Notes under the pieces: generated by a model
What the model was told of the DNA's origin: nothing
Databases searched by the model: none
The model's input: only the letters and a program-made list of their open reading frames with translations
In this document: positions 17,637-27,364 of the stretch, in pieces
How positions within the stretch are numbered: the stretch's first letter is position 1
Layout of the letters: every line of letters starts with the position of its first letter
Source of the DNA: Sporisorium sorghi
Lineage: Eukaryota; Basidiomycota; Ustilaginomycetes; Ustilaginales; Ustilaginaceae
Direction: 5' to 3'
Assembly (NCBI GenBank): GCA_023212695.1
Contig: JALCCG010000180.1
Span: 1 to 43,421 of the forward strand
Length of the DNA stretch: 43,421 bases
Translations under genes and position numbers: made by a program

Positions 17637-18737
17637 ATGGCGCCAAAGAAGACCACCGCCACCGCTGCTGATGCTGCGGCTACATCCACCAAGAGCACCA
17701 GGCCCACTAGAGCAGCCGCATCCAAAGCTGCTGCTGCTCCGGCTGCTCCAGCTGCTGCCACGACGAGCAAGGCCAACGGCAAGAAGCGCGCTGCTGCTGC
17801 TGCTGCTGCTGCTGACGAGGCTGATTCCACACCTGCCAAGAAGACCAAGCCACGCACCAAGAAGGCTGCTGCCCCTTCCCCTGCCCCTGCTGCTGCTGAG
17901 CAGGCCTCCAACGACGACAAAGATGAGCAGGACGCAGGAGACGTCAACGAGCGCGAGATCATTGCTTCTCTCTCCGACGTTTCCGCCGACTCTTCCGACG
18001 ACGACGCTTCGGACATCGAAGAAGAAGCCAACTCCTCTGACGAGGACGACGAGGACGACCGCCTCGCCACGTCGCAGCCGCGTTCCTCGCTCGCCTCTGT
18101 CAAGCTGCCCAATTCGAAAGACGACGCCGTAGTCCGCGCGCGTCTGGACAAGCTGCGCAAGTCCAAGTCTGCCTCCTCGTCGTCCAGCACCACCCCGGGC
18201 GTGCTGTACATCGGCCGTCTGCCCAAAGGATTCTTCGAGAAGCAGCTCAAGTCGTACTTCAGCCAGTTTGGCGATGTCACGCGCCTGCGTGTCTCGCGCA
18301 ACAAAAAGACGGGCGCGTCCAAGCACTACGCCTTCCTCGAGTTCGCCGACAGGGACGTGGCCGAGATCGTGCGCGAGACCATGCACAATTACCTGATCGA
18401 CGGCAGGCTGCTGCAGGTCAAGGAGGTGCCAAGGGACAAGGTGCACCCGGAGCTGTGGGTGGGCGCTAATAGGAAGTTTGCGAAAGTGCCGGGCGCGAGG
18501 CTCGAGAGGGTGGTGAGGAGCAGGAGCAAGACGGAGGAGGAGCAGAAGAGGACGAATGAGAGGGCGATCAAGAGGCAGGATGAGAGGAGGGCCAAGTTGG
18601 CGCGTTTGGGGATCGAGTACGAGTTTGAGGGGTACACTACGGATGGGAAGAAGGCTAGCAAGGCGACGGCAGCGGCTGGTGGGAAGGCGAAATCGACACC
18701 GGTTAAGGCGGCCAAGGCAAAGACGGCCAAGGCTTGA
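17637..18737 (+). CDS. NOP15: Nucleolar RRM protein, Nop15/NIFK type
   Basis: 366 residues, no intron. The N-terminal 170 residues are Ala/Lys-rich, then strongly acidic with Ser/Asp runs. One RRM lies at about 186-265: RNP2 is LYIGRL, RNP1 is KHYAFLEF, and the block GVLYIGRLPKGFFEKQLKSY is characteristic of the Nop15/MKI67-interacting (NIFK) family. The continuation, MHNYLIDGRLLQVKEVP with RDKVHPELW, is also family-specific. Yeast Nop15 is needed for processing of 27S pre-rRNA to 25S/5.8S and for cytokinesis. After the RRM a Lys/Arg-rich coiled segment (KTEEEQKRTNERAIKRQDERRAKL) and a Lys/Ala tail follow. GCT/GCC repeats encode the poly-Ala. It runs convergently into the Nudix gene 181 bp on. 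Confidence 0.88.
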   Translation: MAPKKTTATAADAAATSTKSTRPTRAAASKAAAAPAAPAAATTSKANGKKRAAAAAAAADEADSTPAKKTKPRTKKAAAPSPAPAAAEQASNDDKDEQDAGDVNEREIIASLSDVSADSSDDDASDIEEEANSSDEDDEDDRLATSQPRSSLASVKLPNSKDDAVVRARLDKLRKSKSASSSSSTTPGVLYIGRLPKGFFEKQLKSYFSQFGDVTRLRVSRNKKTGASKHYAFLEFADRDVAEIVRETMHNYLIDGRLLQVKEVPRDKVHPELWVGANRKFAKVPGARLERVVRSRSKTEEEQKRTNERAIKRQDERRAKLARLGIEYEFEGYTTDGKKASKATAAAGGKAKSTPVKAAKAKTAKA

Positions 18738-18918
18738 TTGCGATCCTCTACCCATACGAATGCATGCTGCACTTTTTGTACACTTCTACTTGTTCACAAT
18801 GCTTCTCATCTCTGGCTACATTCCGCAACAGACGCATCTCGTTTCACTCACACACGCTTGAACATCGTCCTCTGGGCATTCATCAACGCCATTGCTATTA
18901 CTGCTCTGTGAAAGACCT

Positions 18919-19890
18919 CTACACACTGACATCCTGCTCCAGCTCCTCCCTGCTCGCTCCTCTCTTTACTCCACCTCGCTGCTCCTCCTCCACCATCTCC
19001 TCATCGTACCCAACATGCGTCGCAAACGCCTCACTACTCGCCTGCTGATCGCCACTCTCTCCATCCCCCCAGCGCTGCTCGGCCCTCTGCGCACCCATAT
19101 ACTTGCTCACCACCAGCTCGACCATCTCCCGCCAGCTCCTCTGTCCCGCTGCCTCGACCGCGTATCTTGCTTTACGGCCGTACGCCTTTTGCGCGACACT
19201 GATGAGCACGTCGGCCGTCAAACCTTTGATCAGCTGGTGGGAGGAGCGGAAGCGGTGGAGGCGGTAGGTGGAGCCGAGCCAGGGGATGTCTGTGTACGTG
19301 CGGAAGGTGTGTTGCGGTGGGCGGTGGGTGTCTACGCTCTTCGGGTCTGACAACGCAATTCCTTCGGGAGCGGTGGACGAGAGAAAGGCTTCGAGGGGGA
19401 ACGTCCAGATATCGGCCACTTCGGACGGCGACGCTACGAGCTTCGCGAGCACCTCATCCCCCACTCCCTTGAGGAAGAACACGACGGGATGCACGAGCAG
19501 CCCCATCTTGCTCAAGAACGGGTAGCCGGTGTGTACGTGCACAGCCAGCTCGGAGGGTAGCGCGATCTCCTCCACGCTCTCCCGCAGCGCTGTCTCGATT
19601 ACGTCGGCGTCTGTGGAGTCCACTTTGCCGCCCGGCAGAGACGCCTGGCCCGGGTGCGAGCGCAGGTGCAGCGCGCGTGTCGACATGATCACCCGAAGGT
19701 GGTGTGGAGCGGAGGAGGATTCGTAGAGGATTGCGGCGACGGCGGCTTGCTTGCGCGTGGGGACGTGTGTGAATGAGGGAGCTGGTGGCAGGGCAAGCAG
19801 GCGCTGGATGCATGCTGCGTTGGAGGGGTGGAGGGATGCGAGCCATTCTGGTGGTGGGTGGCCGTTGGCGGTGGTGCTGGTGCTTGCCAT
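18919..19890 (-). CDS. PCD1: Nudix hydrolase, coenzyme A diphosphatase type (Pcd1/NUDT7-like)
   Basis: 323 residues, no intron. The CoA-specific upstream motif STRALHLRSHPGQASLPGGK runs directly into a Nudix box, GGKVDSTDADVIETALRESVEEIAL (about residues 102-126). The metal-binding REsvEE is intact. The usual Gly after EE-I is replaced by Ala. Homologues split CoA, oxidised CoA or acyl-CoA into 3',5'-ADP and phosphopantetheine, often in peroxisomes. The last residues (DVSV) are not a PTS1, so peroxisomal location is not supported here. The N-terminal 60 residues are variable. The first Met, at 19890, is followed by a Thr/Ser-rich segment. Confidence 0.87.
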   Translation of the reverse strand: MASTSTTANGHPPPEWLASLHPSNAACIQRLLALPPAPSFTHVPTRKQAAVAAILYESSSAPHHLRVIMSTRALHLRSHPGQASLPGGKVDSTDADVIETALRESVEEIALPSELAVHVHTGYPFLSKMGLLVHPVVFFLKGVGDEVLAKLVASPSEVADIWTFPLEAFLSSTAPEGIALSDPKSVDTHRPPQHTFRTYTDIPWLGSTYRLHRFRSSHQLIKGLTADVLISVAQKAYGRKARYAVEAAGQRSWREMVELVVSKYMGAQRAEQRWGDGESGDQQASSEAFATHVGYDEEMVEEEQRGGVKRGASREELEQDVSV

Positions 19891-20109
19891 TGTGTATATG
19901 CTGCAAAAGGAGAAGAGGAAGAGACGATGATGGATAGCAAAGGTGATGGTGGATGATGTTGATCAAGAGGTTGCGAATGCATACACGACGTCGCTGCTCG
20001 AGCTCTGTTTGTAGCCGACTTGCGCATGCAGAATTGTGGAGGCGAAAAGTAACACTCTTTCTTCGCTCACCACCACCACCACCACCATCACCACCACTAA
20101 CACCTCACC

Positions 20110-21558
20110 ATGACGTCGCAATACGTCATCGAGCCGCCCACCTCCGGCCTCATCGAGCTCACCACCTCCAAAGGCCCCATCCTCATCGAGCTCTTCGCCC
20201 ACCAAACGCCCCTCGCATGCCGCAACCTCCTCACCCTCGCCCTCGAAGGCTTCTACGACAACATCATCTTCCACCGCCTCATCCCCAACTTCATCGTCCA
20301 AACCGGCGACCCTTCCGGCACAGGTTCCGGGGGCGAGAGCATCTACGGCGCACCTTTCCCCGTCGAACCGCACTCGCGGCTCAAATTCAACCGCCGCGGC
20401 CTGCTCGGTATGGCCGCTGCCGAGGATCGGACGAACGAGTCGCAGTTTTTCTTGACGTTGGATGCGGCGCCGGAGCTGCAGGGGAAACATACGATGATGG
20501 GTAAGGTGGTGGGGAATTCGGTGTATACGTTGATGGAGTTGGTGGAGGGTGTGGAGATGGTGGAGGGTGGAGGGGATCGGCCGAGGTACCCGCCGAAGCT
20601 GATTGAGGTCAAGGTGGTGGAGAATCCGTTTGACGATTTGAAGCCGCGTGTGACGAAGGAGCAGAGGCGAGCAGAGGAGCGCAAGAGGCGCGAAGGGGCG
20701 GAGAAGAGACGAAGTCAAGAGGAGAAGAAGACGAAGGGGAAGGTCAAGAAGAATACGAGCCTGCTGTCGTTTGGCGCTCAGGAGGATGAGGATGCGGGGG
20801 AGGAGGTGGTGCTCAAAGGGCCAAAGAGCTCACACGACCTGTTGAAGGACGATAAGCGGCTGTCTAAGCAGAGCATCGAGTCAACGAGGGAGAGCAAGAA
20901 GGCCAAGAGAAGGGAAGCGGATCCATCACCACTACCGCCGCTACCGTCGGCTCCCGTCCAATCGCACGCCGAAGCCTCAACCTCACCACCAGCCCCGCTC
21001 CCGGCCATCACATCATCATCATCGACGCCGAAAGAACCCCGTCCTCCCACCACATCAATCACCTCCTCAAAACACACACCAACCACCACTTCCTCCTCCT
21101 CAGCCAAACACTACCTCACAGCCCAACGCGCCAAGTACTCCAGCAGCACCAAAACCGACGCATACGACGCCCTGCTCTCGTTCCAATCGCGTCTGCGCTC
21201 CTCCTCATCCACCACCCTGCCCATCTCCAAACCCATCCCCACCTCCTCCACCGACCAAGACGAAGAAGAGGCCAAAGAATACGGCGCATCCGACGACGAC
21301 ACCGACTGGCGCGCACATCGCCTCGACGCCGGCGGCGCTCCTCTGCTCGCCTCGGACCAGCGTGTAGACGACTACGAAGTGCTCGACCCGCGCGATCATT
21401 CCACCCGCAAACAAGACGAAAGGCCCCGCGGCAAAAGAGGCAGAGACTACGTCGACGATACACGCCGATACAAGGACGATCGCCGTCCTCGTCCCGAGAA
21501 ACACTCGTCTTCGTCATCCCGCTCTCATCACCATCACAATCGAAACCATCCCAACTGA
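20110..21558 (+). CDS. CWC27: Spliceosomal cyclophilin-type protein Cwc27
   Basis: 482 residues. A cyclophilin domain occupies residues 1 to about 170: FYDNIIFHRLIPNFIVQTGDPSG, FNRRGLLGMAAAEDRTNESQFFLTL and HTMMGKVVG. The length, the SGLIELTTSKGPILIELF start and the long charged C-terminal region are typical of Cwc27 (SDCCAG10), a component of activated spliceosomes. The position of the cyclophilin A tryptophan that shapes the active site and cyclosporin binding is Glu here (APELQGKHT). That substitution also marks Cwc27 orthologues and implies weak or absent isomerase activity. After residue 170 the protein is Lys/Arg/Glu-rich and coiled, then Ser/Thr/Pro-rich, ending in a His/Asn-rich tail. 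It pairs divergently with the Nudix gene across 219 bp. Confidence 0.92.
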   Translation: MTSQYVIEPPTSGLIELTTSKGPILIELFAHQTPLACRNLLTLALEGFYDNIIFHRLIPNFIVQTGDPSGTGSGGESIYGAPFPVEPHSRLKFNRRGLLGMAAAEDRTNESQFFLTLDAAPELQGKHTMMGKVVGNSVYTLMELVEGVEMVEGGGDRPRYPPKLIEVKVVENPFDDLKPRVTKEQRRAEERKRREGAEKRRSQEEKKTKGKVKKNTSLLSFGAQEDEDAGEEVVLKGPKSSHDLLKDDKRLSKQSIESTRESKKAKRREADPSPLPPLPSAPVQSHAEASTSPPAPLPAITSSSSTPKEPRPPTTSITSSKHTPTTTSSSSAKHYLTAQRAKYSSSTKTDAYDALLSFQSRLRSSSSTTLPISKPIPTSSTDQDEEEAKEYGASDDDTDWRAHRLDAGGAPLLASDQRVDDYEVLDPRDHSTRKQDERPRGKRGRDYVDDTRRYKDDRRPRPEKHSSSSSRSHHHHNRNHPN

Positions 21559-21666
21559 TACCCCCCACCCACACAGCAGCAATCAAAAACAAACCATTCA
21601 TCGCATCATTTACAATTGGAAACACATCAAGACACAAAAATTTGAAAATCTTCCTCCCGCTTCTTC

Positions 21667-24600
21667 TCACAGCTCATCCGGCGAAGGAGGCCTCGAGTAC
21701 GCATTCGAGAACGGCACACTGCCCGCCTCGGAGCGTCCATCTTCCGTCAGATGCTCGTCAAAGTAGTGCGCCGCCGTCGACTTGGGCGTCCTGGGCGTCT
21801 GCGCCAGTCCGTAGCTCGCACCCGTCGAGTAGATGGTATATGCAATCAACCCGGTCCATCCACACTGGTGCGAGGCGCCCAGACCTTTGCCCGTGTCGCC
21901 GTGGAAGAACTCGTAAAAGTGCACCAGGTCCCTAAACTCGGGCGCATAGTCGAGCATGGGGACACCACCGTTGTTGGCACGGCGGCCCTGGTCGTCGCGC
22001 AAGAAGATGCCCAGCAGACGGTGCGACAGCTCCTCGGCCACATGGCCCATGTGCATGTAGTCGCCGCTGCCCGTAGGACACTCGACCTTGAAGCTGTCGC
22101 CGTAGTACTGGTAGTACCTCTGCAGCGACTCGATCAGCAGGAAGTTGACGCAGATCCAAATAGGCCCACGCCAGTTCGAGTTGCCGCCAAACATGGGGCT
22201 GTGCGAATCGCCCGGCCAGTAACCAACCCCGAAATCCTCGCCGCCCACATTGACGTGGAACGGATTCTTCTTGTGATCCTTGCTGAGCGAACGCACGCCG
22301 TACTCGGACAAAAACTCGTTCTCGTCCAACATGCGCTTGAGGATGAGCTCCAGACGCTCGCGGCTCACCATCGACAGCAGACGTCGGTCGCCTCGTCCGC
22401 CCACCTTCATGTTGGCAATGTTGCGGTCCGCCATCTCGGGACGGTTGTCGAGGAACCACTGCATGCGCTTGGCAAAGCTCGGGAAGCGCTTGAGCGCCGA
22501 AGGCTCGATGGTCAACGTGGCGTACAGCGGGATGAGTCCCACCAGACTCTTGACCGGAATCACCTGGCTGTTGCCGGGACCCCACTGGATGGCGTCGTAG
22601 TAGAAGCCGTCCTTGTCCGACCACAGGCTGGTGCTCTCGTCGTCAAAGGTATCGTGGAACGACATGGCGTCCGAAATGAAGATAAAGTGCTCAAAGAACT
22701 TGGACGCAATGTCCTCGTACGTCGGGTTGTGCTTGGCCAGCTCGAGCGCCATGTTGAGCATGTTGAGCGCGTAGAAGGCCATCCAGGCGGTGCCGTCGGC
22801 CTGACGCAGCGTGCCGCCCGTTGGCAGGGGCTCGGAACGGTTAAAGGGACCGATGTTGTCGAGACCCAAGAAGCCGCCCTCAAACACGTTGGAGCCGCTC
22901 GAGTCCTTTCGGTTGACCCACCAGGTAAAGTTGATGAGCAGCTTCTGGAAGACACGCTCGAGGAAGTCGAGATCCTCGTGACGGTACATTTTTCGCTCGA
23001 TCTTGAACACCCGGAACGTAGCCCAGGCGTGCACGGGAGGGTTGACGTCGGAAAAGTTCCACTCGTAGGCCGGGAGCGCACCGTCGGGTTTCATGTACCA
23101 CTCGCGCGTGAACAGGTCGAGCTGCTTCTTGGCAAAGGCAGGGTCGACCATGGCGAGCGGGATGCAGTGGAAGGCGCTGTCCCATACGGCGCTGAAGGGG
23201 TACTCCCACTTGTCGGGCATCGAGAGGATGTCTTCCATGTGCAGGTGTCGCCAGTCGTGGTTGCGGATGCGCTTGCGCTCGGGCGGCGGCGCGGGCTGAC
23301 CGGGATCGCCGCGCAGCCACTCGGGCTGGACAAACATGTAGAACTGCTTGTTCCACAGCATACCGGCGAGCGCCTGACGCATGACGTTCTTCATGTCGTC
23401 CGACATGGGACCGCTGACGAGCTTGGCGTAAAACTCGTCGGCCTCGGAGCGTCGAGCCTCGACCGTGTTGTCAAACTGCTCGTCGTCGTCGATGGCAGGG
23501 TCCTGCGAGGGCGTCTTGGGGGTCAGCTTCATCCTCACGACGGCACATCCGCCAAAGGGCGGCACCTGGCGGAAGACGTAGTGGGCACCAGCCTTGGTAC
23601 CCTCCTTGTTGGGGTTGACATAGTCACGAGGAGGCTTGGACTCGTCGGCCTCCTCGAAGTAGGTCTCGTCCTCCTCGACCTCCTCTTCGATGTCGACCGT
23701 CTCCCACTCCTGCCCCCCGGTGGGACCGACGGTGCCAAACTGCTTCTCGGCAGCAGCAGCCTCGGGCTCGACCTCGGCGGAAGCGCCGTTGGCTTTGGGA
23801 GCCACCTCCTCGGGATCGCGCTGAACGGGGCGCCTCTCCTGACGAACGACCGTCTTTTTGATCTTGCGCGTCTTTTCGATGGCCTTGGGACGGTCCTTTT
23901 CCTGTCGATGCCAGGGGACAATGTGGTCGTGGAAGGCGTCCTTTGCGTAAATGTTGCGGTTGTTGCCGTTGTAGAGACGCTCAAAGTTGGTCTCGTTCTC
24001 GGTAAAGAGGAGTTCAGGCACCACCTCGTCGTCCGAGATGGGCTCCGGAGCCTGACCACGCTTGGCAGGGGGAGCACTGGGAGCGGGACTGGTGGAGCAG
24101 TAGAGGTGGTAGCGGCCGAGCTCGGGGTGGTCGGTTTGGATGACGTAGTCGCCGGTCTGCTTCATCTTGGGCTTGGGCGGCTCCTCCTTGGGCCAGAACC
24201 AGTAGTTGCGGAAGACGAGCTGCGGGATGATGTGGAGATCGGCAGGCTCAGGACCGCGGTTGTAAGCGCTGATGCGGATCGAGATGGCGTTCTCCTCGTC
24301 CTTGTCCTTGGCATACTCGACGAAGACGTCCCAGTATTTGTCATCGTCAAAGAGGTCAGTGTCGGTGACCTCGAATTCGGCGACATCGCGGCTTCGGTTG
24401 CGCGACTCGCGCACAAAGAGCTCGTAAGGGTACTGCTCCTGAGGATACTTGTAGAGCATCTTCATGTAGCTGTGGGTAGGGGTGCTGTCGAGGTACCAGT
24501 AGAGCTCCTTGACGTCTTCGCCGTGGTTGCCCTCGTTGTTGGCGAGACCGAAGAGGCGCTCCTTGAGCATGCGATCCTTGCCGTTCCAGAGAGCCAAGCT

Positions 24601-25830
24601 GAGGCCCATCCTGCAGTGGTTGTCCGAGAGGCCGGCGAGACCATCCTCGCCCCATCGGTAGGTGCGGCTGCGAGCCGACTCGTGCGGGAAGTGAGACCAG
24701 GCATCGCCGTTGGCCGAGTAGTCTTCGCGAACGGTACCCCACTGACGCTCGCTGAGGTAAGGGCCCCATCGCTTCCAGTGGCGCTTCTTTTCGACGTCTT
24801 GCTGGAGACGCTGGTCTTCGGTGGACATCCAGTGGCTTGCGGGGCCGCCGCGAGCTTCGACGGCGTTGTCGAGGTTGGCGGTGGGACCGCGAGCATGACC
24901 GATGTCGTGTTCGCTGGCCGACTGGCGACGCGAGCCAGTGGGGGTGTGTTCGCCGTGAGAAGGAGGAGCGCTGCTGAACGACTTGCGGTGGTAGGTGTCA
25001 GGACGAGCCGAGTAGTGGTTGGGATTTGCGTACTTGGAGGCGTTGTCCGGGTGGTAGTCAGCGCGGTACTGGTCTGCGTTGGTGCGCGAGTGGAAGGACG
25101 AGGTGTTGGAGACGCCGACGGGGGTGGGATCGTCCCGTTTGCTGTTGCCGTTGCCGTTAGCGTTGGTGTTGGTGGGGGACCTGGCTTCAGACTTGGGCTG
25201 CTTCTTGGGGAGCTCGGTGGCGGGCTGAGCGGCAGATTCCTGGTTGGCAGCAGGGATATTGATGCTGAGCGGTTTGGCAGGCTCGCTCATCTCGGAGGTG
25301 GGAGCAGCCTTGGCCTGCTCGGACGAATCGGTGCTGACTGGTGCAGGCGTGTTTGCGCTAGCAGAGGCAGGAGCAGCGGCAGCAGCAGGAACAGCAGCAG
25401 CTACGGGTGCTAGCTTAGGAGCAGCCGGTTCAGCGGTGGGAGTGGGAGCGGCCGAGGTGGGCTGGCTGGGCACTGGTGTGGTCTGCTTTTCGGTCTTGGC
25501 AGGAAGAGGAGGAGGAGGCTGAGGCGTGGCAGGCTGGGATGCAGTGCGAGCAGAAGGAGAAGGCGCCTGGGATGTAGAGGTGGTGTTCTTGGAAGGAGTG
25601 GTGGGTGGGAAAGGCGAAGAAGGAGCCGCCGAAGGGTTGGGCGAGGAGCCGCGGTCGGAACGTCCAAAGATCCTCGACGACGCTTTACCCAGCGAAGCAG
25701 GAGGCGTGCTTGGGTTGGAGCTGGGGCTCGACTGGTGATCTTCCTCGGATCGCACTCGGCCGTGGTTGGCGTTGGAAGCGGACGACTTTGTGCGGCCGGA
25801 GCCAAACACCTTGCGCAGCTGCGAAGCCAT
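21667..25830 (-). CDS. Large GH63-type glucosidase with disordered N-terminus
   Basis: 1387 residues without introns. Residues 1-330 are Pro/Ala/Ser/Thr-rich and disordered, with no signal peptide or membrane segment. From about 340 (RLQQDVEKKRHWKRWGPYLSER, then GTVREDYSANGDAW) the protein follows the GH63 mannosyl-oligosaccharide glucosidase/YgjK-like family. Recognisable blocks are FRNYWFWP, AVWDSAFHCIPLAM (about 905), FEGGFLGLDNIG, GVGYWPGDSHSPMFGG, NWRGPIWICVNFLLIESL and a terminal HGDTGKG ... CGWTGLIAY block. Family (alpha/alpha)6 barrels hydrolyse alpha-glucosidic bonds by inversion. An acidic insert near residues 690-770 is unusual. Without a signal sequence it is unlikely to be the ER processing glucosidase I; a cytosolic enzyme of the bacterial-like GH63 branch is more likely. 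Its substrate is unknown. It faces CWC27 tail to tail, 108 bp apart. Confidence 0.85.
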   Translation of the reverse strand: MASQLRKVFGSGRTKSSASNANHGRVRSEEDHQSSPSSNPSTPPASLGKASSRIFGRSDRGSSPNPSAAPSSPFPPTTPSKNTTSTSQAPSPSARTASQPATPQPPPPLPAKTEKQTTPVPSQPTSAAPTPTAEPAAPKLAPVAAAVPAAAAAPASASANTPAPVSTDSSEQAKAAPTSEMSEPAKPLSINIPAANQESAAQPATELPKKQPKSEARSPTNTNANGNGNSKRDDPTPVGVSNTSSFHSRTNADQYRADYHPDNASKYANPNHYSARPDTYHRKSFSSAPPSHGEHTPTGSRRQSASEHDIGHARGPTANLDNAVEARGGPASHWMSTEDQRLQQDVEKKRHWKRWGPYLSERQWGTVREDYSANGDAWSHFPHESARSRTYRWGEDGLAGLSDNHCRMGLSLALWNGKDRMLKERLFGLANNEGNHGEDVKELYWYLDSTPTHSYMKMLYKYPQEQYPYELFVRESRNRSRDVAEFEVTDTDLFDDDKYWDVFVEYAKDKDEENAISIRISAYNRGPEPADLHIIPQLVFRNYWFWPKEEPPKPKMKQTGDYVIQTDHPELGRYHLYCSTSPAPSAPPAKRGQAPEPISDDEVVPELLFTENETNFERLYNGNNRNIYAKDAFHDHIVPWHRQEKDRPKAIEKTRKIKKTVVRQERRPVQRDPEEVAPKANGASAEVEPEAAAAEKQFGTVGPTGGQEWETVDIEEEVEEDETYFEEADESKPPRDYVNPNKEGTKAGAHYVFRQVPPFGGCAVVRMKLTPKTPSQDPAIDDDEQFDNTVEARRSEADEFYAKLVSGPMSDDMKNVMRQALAGMLWNKQFYMFVQPEWLRGDPGQPAPPPERKRIRNHDWRHLHMEDILSMPDKWEYPFSAVWDSAFHCIPLAMVDPAFAKKQLDLFTREWYMKPDGALPAYEWNFSDVNPPVHAWATFRVFKIERKMYRHEDLDFLERVFQKLLINFTWWVNRKDSSGSNVFEGGFLGLDNIGPFNRSEPLPTGGTLRQADGTAWMAFYALNMLNMALELAKHNPTYEDIASKFFEHFIFISDAMSFHDTFDDESTSLWSDKDGFYYDAIQWGPGNSQVIPVKSLVGLIPLYATLTIEPSALKRFPSFAKRMQWFLDNRPEMADRNIANMKVGGRGDRRLLSMVSRERLELILKRMLDENEFLSEYGVRSLSKDHKKNPFHVNVGGEDFGVGYWPGDSHSPMFGGNSNWRGPIWICVNFLLIESLQRYYQYYGDSFKVECPTGSGDYMHMGHVAEELSHRLLGIFLRDDQGRRANNGGVPMLDYAPEFRDLVHFYEFFHGDTGKGLGASHQCGWTGLIAYTIYSTGASYGLAQTPRTPKSTAAHYFDEHLTEDGRSEAGSVPFSNAYSRPPSPDEL

Positions 25831-26126
25831 GTTGTGCTAGGCAAACAAGCGGAGAACAGAGGTGTGATGTGATGATGGAAGAAAGATGACAAGCCTTTGC
25901 GATGTCGGTCAAAAGCAGAAGAATGAGCAACAACAAGCAGCAGCCGAGCTGTGTGTGGATCAGCAGCGTTTTCTCTTGCTCGACCGAACAACGCGCGCGG
26001 TGTGCAGAAAGGAAGCGCCGAAGCAGAGCGCGATGGTGAGGGCAGATCCAGGAATCTCACTGCGGGATGACTCAAGGGCGTGGGAGAGAAGGGAAGAGAG
26101 AGGGAGACAAGGAAACCGACGGAGAT

Positions 26127-26148
26127 AGAGAGAGAGAGAGAGAGAGAG
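26127..26148. repeat. (AG)11 microsatellite
   Basis: Eleven perfect AG units within a wider purine-rich stretch, about 300 bp upstream of the GH63 start codon. On that gene's strand it reads as a CT tract. Confidence 0.9.
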
Positions 26149-26560
26149 CGAGGGAGCGGAGAGAGAGGAAGGCTTGAACTGCTTCTTCCCACGAAGAGAA
26201 GAAACCGGGTAAGCCGCCGTAAGCTTGCAAAGCGGATTCACCGACCACGGGCTGATCAAAAGCTCAGTCGTCTCTAACTTAGACGAAGAAAAAAGACACA
26301 GCGGGAAGAAAGGGGATCACGGCGATTTTGCACTCATTCCACTAAACGCAGCAAGAACAGAGATGATCAGCAAGCAGCAGCAGCAGCAGCAGCAAGCGCT
26401 CAAGAAGAAATCGAGTTTCGAAAGCCAGGCCAAGGCAGCTGTAGGTGAGGATCGATACAGTTGTGCGCTGCGCTCGGGCCTTCCTTCTCTTGCCCCAGAT
26501 CGGAGACAGATGCGAAATCAGAGGAGGAAAATGCGATGTGACGCTCAGACGCGGTCTCGA

Positions 26561-26562
<2 letters not shown>

Positions 26563-26623
<61 letters not shown>
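26563..26623. repeat. 61-bp poly-T tract
   Basis: Uninterrupted T run. As with the tract at 6726-6825 there is no neighbouring retroelement body or visible target duplication. Confidence 0.9.
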
Positions 26624-27364
26624 CCTGTTGAGGCTTGAGCTGCCTCCGCCTCCTGCGGCTGCTCGTTGCAGATCGACATATCCAATCAGACAGAGCAGCC
26701 ACTGCACACCAACCACATGCGCGTGGGCCCCCGACCAGAGACAAGAGACAGGCACGCACATGCGCCATTGATTTCCCAGAGTCGCCGTGTTGCCCTCATC
26801 GTCGTCCGGAATTTGGACTCTTCCTGCAAGCCCTGCAAGCCCTCGCCTGTGTCCATGTATCATCCATCTTTGCTTGTGAAGCAGAAACCACGACCTATTC
26901 ACAAGCAAGCCCGATGGCTACTCGAGGCGGCACAATCATCGAGTGCCGACACAAATGGTCGGGGTTTCCGAACTGATTGACAGCTCGTATGGTGTAAGCA
27001 GCTCAGCTCTGAGCAAAGGACGGTGATGATTGGCATCGATAAGAAAGTTCTCTTTGTGCTCTCTCTTGGTGACGTTGACGCGCTTGGTGCACTTCACACA
27101 ATGACGGACACATCCGTTTTCTTCCCCTTTGCTCTCTGTCTTCCCCCCCACTCTCCGCGCGAGAATTTTGCGAAACGACTTTTCTGGGTTTCATCTTGGC
27201 CGGACCCTGAAGTTTTGCTTTTTCTTTTCTTCTCGCATCGTCACACACTCTCTCGGAATCGATCTTGTAGCAAGCGAGCGTCGTTAGCAAAGCTGCGAGA
27301 CTCAGCTGTCGATCCCGCTCTGCACCGTTAGCGAGGACCGGAGTCGACGCGCAGGGTTGCTCTG

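Larger units (their letters stand above)
25831..27364. promoter_or_regulatory. Long divergent intergenic region with GA and poly-T tracts
   Basis: 1,534 bp between the starts of the GH63 gene (-) and the methyltransferase gene (+). It contains an (AG)11 run at 26127-26148, a CAG run near 26376-26393 and a 61-bp T tract at 26563-26623. Open frames here are short and low-complexity, and none looks conserved. The sequence 26640-27000 is mixed composition without recognisable content. A non-coding RNA or a lost gene cannot be excluded. Confidence 0.45.
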
